DNA of 64,000 bases from Chryseosolibacter sp044507775 (GTDB lineage Bacteria > Bacteroidota > Bacteroidia > Cytophagales > Cyclobacteriaceae), in NCBI GenBank assembly GCA_044507775.1, contig JBIQIY010000002.1, positions 186,001 through 250,000 of the forward strand. Direction: 5' to 3'. Shown here one piece after another: positions 58,209 through 64,000 of this stretch. The notes under the pieces are model-generated. The model saw nothing but the letters and a program-made list of their open reading frames with translations, had not been told where the DNA came from and did not search any database. Made by a program: the position numbers and the translations under genes. Within the stretch, counting starts at the first letter, position 1; the number at the start of each line of letters is the position of its first letter.

Positions 58209-60146
58209 TTGAATCTCGACCCCTCGAAATATCTTTTTCTCCTCCCGCTATTTTTCCTGGCTTGCTCCGACGATTCAGACAAGGCGATCAACAAATTTTC
58301 AGATCCGGTATCGACGCACATCGCGGATCTCAAAGACCGGCGCATGCCGGACAGCTTACTTCAGTATTTCAGCCATGAAAATCCGCGCTACCGCCTTGAA
58401 GCAGTCGAGGCATTCGGATCCCTTCAGGACACCACGCATGTCGACAGGATTGGAAGGTTGCTCGTGATGGACGCCGACGCCGGCGTAAGAAGGGCAGCCG
58501 CGTTCGCCCTCGGTCAGGCACGGCACCCTTCCTGCGAACGCCTTTTGCTCGGCGCGCTTATGAAGGAACAGAACCCGGGCAATAGTTTCGAAATCCTCTC
58601 CGCGTATGGCAAAACCACCAGGCTCTGGAAGCTCGATCCCGACCCTTTCCTCACCGATAGCAACCGAACTGCAGGACTGGCCTGGTCCATCTACAGAGCC
58701 GGTCTGCGGGGAAAAACGGATTCCCAGGCTAACGCTGTGGCTATCAGTTTGCTCAAGCAGACCTTCACGGAATTTACGCGCCTCGGCGCGGCTCACTTCT
58801 TCGCGCGTGGCGCCATCTCTTTTGAGGATGCCGCTCCCGCAATCATTTCTGTCGCCTTGAATGACCCCTCCGCCGACGTCAGGATGGCTGCAGCTCTATC
58901 GCTGGGAAAAATCCCATCGGATACAGTGCTTCATACCCTGACGACAATCATAGACAAGGACCCGGATCATCGCGTTATCATCAACGCGGTTCGCGCTCTG
59001 AAGTCTTTTCCACTCGCATCAGCCAAGGCCACTCTTTTCAAATGCCTGCAACACAAAAACGCGAATGTCGGCGTTGCAGCATCTGAAGTGATCCGCGATA
59101 TCGTCCCCGCGAGTATGTGGATCGATGTTGCGAATGAGATGAATCGCGTTGGTCAATGGCGGATGGTCGCGAACCTTTATCAGGGAGTTTTGAGGTCCAG
59201 CCGAAGCAGAGAAATCGCAGAAGAGATCCGGTCGGCTTACAATGCCGCGACCGACCCGTACCACCGCGCCGCCCTTCTCGGAAGTCTCAGCGACGACCCG
59301 GCTTCCTTCGGGTTTGTCGAGCAGCAGTTACGCGAGGCCGACACCGCAGTCATCCGATCCGTAGCTGCCAGCACACTTGTCGCCATGAACTACAGCGTAA
59401 ACTTCACACGTGAATACCGTGCGCGCTTTGCAAAAATGTTCCAGTCGCTCCTGGAGTCGCAGAATGATCCGGCGGTCATCGGGACAATCGCCTCGGCATT
59501 GGCTGACTCGACACTCAGCTATCGGACCCTTTTTCCGGATGCGAAGTTCTTGTACGCGGCAAGAGAAAAACTGAAAGTTCCACGCGACATTGAATCGCTG
59601 CAATCTGTCGATGCCGCGATTGCTTCTTTTGAAAACGAAAAAACTCCACTGGCATCTTATATCGGATTCAACCATCCCATCGACTGGGACCTGGTCCGGC
59701 AGATCCCCGACGGGCAGCTTGCCACCATCAAGACGAGCCGGGGTCATATAGTCGTGCGCCTCCTCGTGAACGAGGCGCCTGGCTCGGTGGCGAACTTTGT
59801 CGCGCTGGCGCAGCAAGACTATTTCGACAACAAATTCGTTCACCGCGTCGTCCCAAATTTCGTTATTCAGACAGGATGCAAGCGGGGTGATGGATGGGGC
59901 AGTGAGGACTACTCCATCCGGTCTGAATTCTCACCCAGGCTGTATCGCACGGGAAGCATGGGAATGGCCTCGGCCGGAAAAGATACCGAGGGAACGCAGT
60001 GGTTCATCACCCACTCCCCGACTCCTCATCTCGACGGGCGCTATACGCTCTTTGCAGAAGTAGTCGAAGGCATGGCTGTCGTCAACCTTCTGCAGATCGG
60101 AGATAAAATCACAGATGTGGAAGTGGAAAATTTCAAGGCTCAATAA
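58209..60146 (+). CDS. HEAT-repeat cyclophilin lipoprotein (peptidyl-prolyl isomerase)
   Basis: The 645-residue protein starts at TTG 58209, forced by an in-frame TAA 15 bases upstream, and has a lipobox (LFFLA then Cys19). Residues 40-~480 are HEAT-like helical repeats (DAGVRRAAAFALGQARHP, SADVRMAAALSLGKIPSD, HRVIINAVRALKSFP). The last ~150 residues are a cyclophilin domain (TSRGHIVVRLLVNEAPGSV, FVHRVVPNFVIQTG, GTQWFITHSPTPHLDGRYT). The catalytic Arg in HRVV is present. It may be a chaperone for envelope proteins in the periplasm. Confidence 0.92.
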   Translation: MNLDPSKYLFLLPLFFLACSDDSDKAINKFSDPVSTHIADLKDRRMPDSLLQYFSHENPRYRLEAVEAFGSLQDTTHVDRIGRLLVMDADAGVRRAAAFALGQARHPSCERLLLGALMKEQNPGNSFEILSAYGKTTRLWKLDPDPFLTDSNRTAGLAWSIYRAGLRGKTDSQANAVAISLLKQTFTEFTRLGAAHFFARGAISFEDAAPAIISVALNDPSADVRMAAALSLGKIPSDTVLHTLTTIIDKDPDHRVIINAVRALKSFPLASAKATLFKCLQHKNANVGVAASEVIRDIVPASMWIDVANEMNRVGQWRMVANLYQGVLRSSRSREIAEEIRSAYNAATDPYHRAALLGSLSDDPASFGFVEQQLREADTAVIRSVAASTLVAMNYSVNFTREYRARFAKMFQSLLESQNDPAVIGTIASALADSTLSYRTLFPDAKFLYAAREKLKVPRDIESLQSVDAAIASFENEKTPLASYIGFNHPIDWDLVRQIPDGQLATIKTSRGHIVVRLLVNEAPGSVANFVALAQQDYFDNKFVHRVVPNFVIQTGCKRGDGWGSEDYSIRSEFSPRLYRTGSMGMASAGKDTEGTQWFITHSPTPHLDGRYTLFAEVVEGMAVVNLLQIGDKITDVEVENFKAQ

Positions 60147-60179
60147 TTTTTCCGTGATTCGTATTAAACGTTTTCAACT

Positions 60180-61319
60180 TTGACCGGATCATTTCAACAG
60201 GATTCCAGGATCGGCATCCTGGGCGGCGGGCAGCTCGGGCGCATGCTCATTCAGTCAGGCATCGACTACAACCTGCCGTTTGCGGCTCTTGATCCGGATC
60301 CCGCGGCGCCGTGCTCAGGGCTTGTCGAATTCCATTGCGGCAGCCTCACCGATTACAACACAGTGATGGCGTTCGGTTCAGGATGCGACATTATTACGAT
60401 CGAGATCGAAAACGTCAACACGAATGCTTTGAAAGATCTCGCAGCCCAGGGGAAAAAGGTGTTTCCGCAGCCGGCCATCATCGAGTTGATCCAGGATAAG
60501 CGACTGCAGAAAATTTTTTACCGCGACAACGGCATCCCTACTGCTGAATTTCATCTCACGGATAGCGCCGACGCTGTCAGGGCCTACGCATCGTTCCTTC
60601 CGTTTGTCAATAAACTGGGACGCGAAGGATACGATGGCCGCGGCGTACAAATCATGCGCTCCGAAAGCGATTTCGTGAAAGCATGGGATGCCCCCAGCCT
60701 CATTGAGAGACTTATCGACTTTGAAAAGGAGATCGCCGTGATCGTCGCCCGCAATGCCAGGGGTGAAGTTAAGACGTTTCCCGTCGTTGAGATGGTCTTC
60801 CATCCCGTGCAGAATCTGGTGGAATATCTGTTCGCGCCGGCTCTGCTCGACGCACGCACCGCCCGCCGTGCCGACGACATAGCAAGAAAGATAATTGGAG
60901 ATCTGAACATGGTCGGACTACTTGCCGTAGAAATGTTTGTGACCCGCGAGGGCGAAGTTCTGGTGAATGAGATCGCTCCGCGACCGCACAACAGCGGGCA
61001 CCAGACGATCGAAGCCAATATGACCTCGCAGTACCAGCAACATCTTCGCGCCATACTCGATCTTCCTCTGGGTGACACGAACACTATAATGCCCAGCGCC
61101 ATGGTAAACCTGCTTGGAGAACCGGGTTACTCCGGACCTGCGCGGTATCAGGGATTTGAAGAAGTTGTGAGCATTCCCGGAGTCTATGTGCACTTATACG
61201 GAAAGAAGCTCACCAAACCCTTCCGCAAAATGGGCCATGTTACCATTCTCGAAGCAGACATGGAGGCGCTGCGGAACAAAGCGAACTTCATCAAGGAAAC
61301 TATAAAAGTGATCGCCTGA
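60180..61319 (+). CDS. purK: 5-(carboxyamino)imidazole ribonucleotide synthase
   Basis: PurK uses ATP and bicarbonate to make N5-CAIR from AIR in purine synthesis. The 379-residue ATP-grasp protein has GILGGGQLGRMLIQSG near the start, FVNKLGREGYDGRGVQI, and NEIAPRPHNSGHQTIEA. The start is TTG 60180: the only codons between the in-frame TAA and the conserved glycine loop are non-ATG. It is followed 18 bases later by purE. Confidence 0.95.
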   Translation: MTGSFQQDSRIGILGGGQLGRMLIQSGIDYNLPFAALDPDPAAPCSGLVEFHCGSLTDYNTVMAFGSGCDIITIEIENVNTNALKDLAAQGKKVFPQPAIIELIQDKRLQKIFYRDNGIPTAEFHLTDSADAVRAYASFLPFVNKLGREGYDGRGVQIMRSESDFVKAWDAPSLIERLIDFEKEIAVIVARNARGEVKTFPVVEMVFHPVQNLVEYLFAPALLDARTARRADDIARKIIGDLNMVGLLAVEMFVTREGEVLVNEIAPRPHNSGHQTIEANMTSQYQQHLRAILDLPLGDTNTIMPSAMVNLLGEPGYSGPARYQGFEEVVSIPGVYVHLYGKKLTKPFRKMGHVTILEADMEALRNKANFIKETIKVIA

Positions 61320-61337
61320 CGATCCATTCTTAAGCAT

Positions 61338-61853
61338 ATGAAAAAACCAATAGTAGGAATCATCATGGGCAGCGAAAGCGATTTGCAGATCATGAAAGAC
61401 GCCGCTGAAATGCTGGATGATCTTCAGATCCCATACGAGCTCACCGTTGTCTCCGCACATCGAACACCCATGCGGATGGTTGAATACGCAACGACGGCGC
61501 GCAAAAGAGGGCTTCAGGTGATTATCGCGGGGGCGGGTGGTGCTGCCCACCTCCCTGGCATGGTCGCCTCCATGACCTCCTTGCCTGTGATAGGCGTACC
61601 GGTAAAATCATCAAACTCGATCGACGGATGGGACTCCGTTCTGTCCATCCTGCAAATGCCCGCCGGCGTACCCGTTGCAACGGTCGCCTTGAACGGCGCG
61701 CGGAACGCGGGGATCCTGGCGGCCCAAATCCTCGGTTCAGCGGACCGTGAGCTGGGAAAGCGGCTGGACAAGTTCAAGACATCGCTCCAAAAGAAAGTCG
61801 AACTGTCGGCAAAAAATATAGATTTAAGGGGCTGGAGGGCCGCTCTTAAATAA
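61338..61853 (+). CDS. purE: N5-CAIR mutase
   Basis: PurE converts N5-CAIR to CAIR, the step after PurK. The 171-residue protein has the class I signatures IIMGSESDLQIMKDA, VVSAHRTPMRM, and GAGGAAHLPGMVASMT. The pair with purK shows the two-step bacterial route is used. Confidence 0.96.
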   Translation: MKKPIVGIIMGSESDLQIMKDAAEMLDDLQIPYELTVVSAHRTPMRMVEYATTARKRGLQVIIAGAGGAAHLPGMVASMTSLPVIGVPVKSSNSIDGWDSVLSILQMPAGVPVATVALNGARNAGILAAQILGSADRELGKRLDKFKTSLQKKVELSAKNIDLRGWRAALK

Positions 61854-61987
61854 CCGTTTCACTGATTGCCCATAAATTTCTATCTTAAATTCCTGTAAGT
61901 CCGCTTACTCCTGCAAATAAGACCCCCGCGCGGGAACGGTGCTATTTGGCATTGTCGTTTTTTTCTCAATTCTGTGTGTAAACCGAA

Positions 61988-63259
61988 ATGAATCCAAACG
62001 AAAAAGGCTGGCTTAAGGAATACATTGATTTCCGCCTCGAGATGCTTAGCGAACTGACTAGCGATGCGACGCGTAAAAGATCGCATCCTGAGCACGCGCT
62101 CTATCGCATCATTCAGCCTATGGGTTTGATGTACGGCCAATCCATCGGCGTTACCGGCCATCCCGACCAGGAGAGCTGGCATGGCCGCGAAAAGATGAAG
62201 GTGCTCCTCGCGGAAAGCCTCATCAGCAGCTCGCTGCTGGTTTATGAAAAGCACAATGGATCACCGATCAACATTGCCGCGGCCCTGGACAAGACCCTGG
62301 ATCACATCGCACACTTTTACAATAACATCTTTCCCGAGCTCGCTACACCATCCAAGAGTCTCTTCGGCAAAAGGAGATCTTCGATCGAGCTCGCCGAAAA
62401 AATACTCGACAAGAGAATAGAGAGAACCACAGACTTCGAGGGAAATTTCTGGACGTATTTTTTTCACAACAGCCTTCTGTTTGTCGACGTATTTATTTTC
62501 TGCCAGTGGATACACACCAACGCCGACCGTATCGTCGCCGACTTCTTTCGCTACGAACGGGACGAACTCCGGTTTTCAGTTGTGAAAGTCATTGCCGCCG
62601 CATCCCATGCAAACAAGTCAGTGGAATACGAAGAAAAGAAGTTGTTGGAGTTCTTTCTCCACAGCACCGACCTTTCTTCGGAAAAACGCAAAGAAGCCGT
62701 ACATTTATTTGAGAAGGGAATCGATGTAAGCGAGATCAACCTGCCTTCTGAAAATTCATGGATCCTTAAGAAATTCTTTCTCGAAATTGCCATTCTCACC
62801 CTCTGGGCGGATAAGAAAGTGGAAGAAATCGAAATGGATTTTCTCAGGAACTTTACCCGCCACCTGGCCTTCAACGAAGAGGATCTTGAGAATAGTCTGA
62901 TTGCCATCGAAGGCTTCGTGCTTGAAAACTGGGAGCAACTTTCCTACTTGCAGAATAATCAGGACTATCGGCAAGTGAGCGAACAGTTTATCAAACGCGT
63001 TTCGAAAATCGCAGAGAAGAACAAGCATCGGCTGCTAAAGGAAATGCAGGATAACGAAGAGGCTGTAGCCTTGTTGCGCAGGTCGCGATCGAATGAGCTT
63101 ACTCCTGAGGAAAGGGAGAAAATGCGCGTTTTTCTCGTGCAGATTCTGAGAACGATACCGACGTTTGTGATCATTTCGCTGCCGCGGAAATTTCTCACCC
63201 TCCCCGTCTTGTTAAAAATTCTTCCCCGGAATCTCTTTACAGAAGGGATACCTTCCTAG
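61988..63259 (+). CDS. LETM1-like domain protein
   Basis: The 423-residue protein is mostly helical with no signal peptide. The N-terminal two thirds have a middle portion (HANKSVEYEEKKLLEFFLHS, ILTLWADKKVEEIEMDFLRN) resembling two TerB-like repeats. The C-terminus (SNELTPEEREKMRVFLVQIL, RTIPTFVIISLPRKFLTLPV, LLKILPRNLF) matches the LETM1/MDM38 pattern of a helix, a Pro-bounded hydrophobic segment and a closing LPxNL motif. In mitochondria LETM1 is tied to K+/H+ or Ca2+/H+ exchange; the bacterial role is unknown. It converges on the TerC-family gene with a 4-base overlap. Confidence 0.7.
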   Translation: MNPNEKGWLKEYIDFRLEMLSELTSDATRKRSHPEHALYRIIQPMGLMYGQSIGVTGHPDQESWHGREKMKVLLAESLISSSLLVYEKHNGSPINIAAALDKTLDHIAHFYNNIFPELATPSKSLFGKRRSSIELAEKILDKRIERTTDFEGNFWTYFFHNSLLFVDVFIFCQWIHTNADRIVADFFRYERDELRFSVVKVIAAASHANKSVEYEEKKLLEFFLHSTDLSSEKRKEAVHLFEKGIDVSEINLPSENSWILKKFFLEIAILTLWADKKVEEIEMDFLRNFTRHLAFNEEDLENSLIAIEGFVLENWEQLSYLQNNQDYRQVSEQFIKRVSKIAEKNKHRLLKEMQDNEEAVALLRRSRSNELTPEEREKMRVFLVQILRTIPTFVIISLPRKFLTLPVLLKILPRNLFTEGIPS

Positions 63260-64000
63260 ACCTGTTCCTCTTCCGTCTGCTTCGCTTTTCTCGGGATGAG
63301 AACCGAGAAAATTATGGAGAGTGTCAGCGTGACGATGATCACCGTAAACGAGAGGTAGACGTCAATTTCGATTTGCCAGATGTCGAGCAACATTTTGGCG
63401 CCAATGAAAAACAGAATGACTGACAATCCCTTTTGCAGGAGATAAAACTTATCGATAATCCCGGCCAGGAGGAAAAACATCGCCCGCAATCCCATCACTG
63501 CAAAAATGTTTGATGTATAGATCAGGAACGGATTCTGGGTTATCGCGAACGCGGCGGGTATGGAATCCACGGCAAAGATGAGGTCCGTGGTTTCGATGAG
63601 AACGATGACGAGAAACAGTGGTGTGAAAAGCAATTTTCCGTGTTCCCGGATGACAAAACTACCGCCGTGATCATCGTGTGACATCGGCAGGTACTTCTTG
63701 CAGAATCTGAGTATGGGGTTTTTCTCAGGCTCAATTTTTTCGTCACCGTCTTCGAAGTAAATGCGGATACCGGAGTACACAAGGAAGACCCCGAAAATAT
63801 AAAGGATCCAGTGAAATTGTTCGATGAGGAATGTGCCTACAAAAATGAATACGCCCCTGAATACGATGGCTCCCAGGATACCCCAGAAGAGCACCTTGTG
63901 ATAGTAGGCTTCATTGACTTTGAAATACTTCAGGATAAGGAGGATAACAAAAATGTTATCGACCGACAGCGCATATTCCGTCAGGTAGGCTGAGAAATAT
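63256..64000 (-). CDS. TerC-family membrane protein, N-terminus beyond the window
   Basis: The frame stays open to the window edge, so the gene is partial: about 248 residues are visible. Seen are the family segments TEYALSVDNIFVILLIL, VLFWGILGAIVFRGVFIFVG, ETTDLIFAVDSIPAAFAITQ and GLRAMFFLLAGIIDKFYLL, over seven or so helices. The two acidic SVDN and AVDS motifs match TerC/Alx proteins, which are linked to manganese or other metal export. The 3' end overlaps the LETM1-like gene by 4 bases. Confidence 0.93.
   Translation of the reverse strand, partial: YFSAYLTEYALSVDNIFVILLILKYFKVNEAYYHKVLFWGILGAIVFRGVFIFVGTFLIEQFHWILYIFGVFLVYSGIRIYFEDGDEKIEPEKNPILRFCKKYLPMSHDDHGGSFVIREHGKLLFTPLFLVIVLIETTDLIFAVDSIPAAFAITQNPFLIYTSNIFAVMGLRAMFFLLAGIIDKFYLLQKGLSVILFFIGAKMLLDIWQIEIDVYLSFTVIIVTLTLSIIFSVLIPRKAKQTEEEQV

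Overview
The window is chromosomal DNA from a member of the Bacteroidota, most likely order Cytophagales. The evidence is: a MurF-alanine racemase fusion, paired dTDP-sugar and UDP-xylose genes, Bacteroidota-type promoters (TTG/TTTG, about 20 bases, then TAnnTTTG), an rpsU-xer-hpf gene string, TonB-dependent receptor plus lipoprotein pairs, and many lipoproteins. Organism identity is inferred from gene content only. No rRNA, tRNA, CRISPR array, intact insertion sequence or prophage was seen. A 10-base run of N at 17608-17617 marks an assembly gap inside one gene.

Layout. 1-5.6 kb: the end of a LemA gene, a secreted esterase, and the translation/transcription operon rimP-nusA-infB (minus strand), with a clear promoter and a strong leader hairpin. 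5.6-11 kb: an M28 lipoprotein peptidase and a nucleotide-sugar operon (ugd, UDP-glucuronate decarboxylase, rfbB, rfbA). 11-16.4 kb: acyl-CoA dehydrogenase, rpsU, a Xer recombinase, hpf, metK, an RsmI-like methylase and a DUF2905 protein. 16.5-21.4 kb: a 1,649-residue exported beta-rich protein of unknown function. 21.5-27.9 kb: M20 dipeptidase, radical SAM protein, a PLP desulfhydrase/deaminase, TauE exporter, CorA and small envelope proteins. 27.9-32.9 kb: a compact biosynthetic locus (type III polyketide synthase, methyltransferase, UbiA-type prenyltransferase, geranylgeranyl-reductase-like flavoprotein, with a sugar isomerase-like lipoprotein inserted). 33-38.3 kb: a degenerate receiver protein, a double retropepsin-PDZ protease, a small membrane protein, DUF2911, a PorE-like propeller/OmpA protein and a HisA paralogue that has lost a catalytic aspartate.

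38.3-49.5 kb looks like an accessory island: two giant RHS-type exported proteins, the second ending in a roughly 270-residue variable tail, followed 5 bases later by an AT-rich multi-pass membrane protein that fits an immunity protein. ORF fragments and similar short repeats in opposite orientation lie at both edges. 49.5-64 kb returns to core genes: a TonB receptor with its lipoprotein, murF-alr, feoAB with a promoter-overlapping palindrome, a HEAT-cyclophilin lipoprotein, purK-purE, a LETM1-like protein and a TerC-family membrane protein cut by the window end.

The most promising leads are the RHS toxin/immunity cassette and its borders, the polyketide/prenyltransferase locus, the HisA-like protein without its catalytic base, and the rimP leader hairpin.
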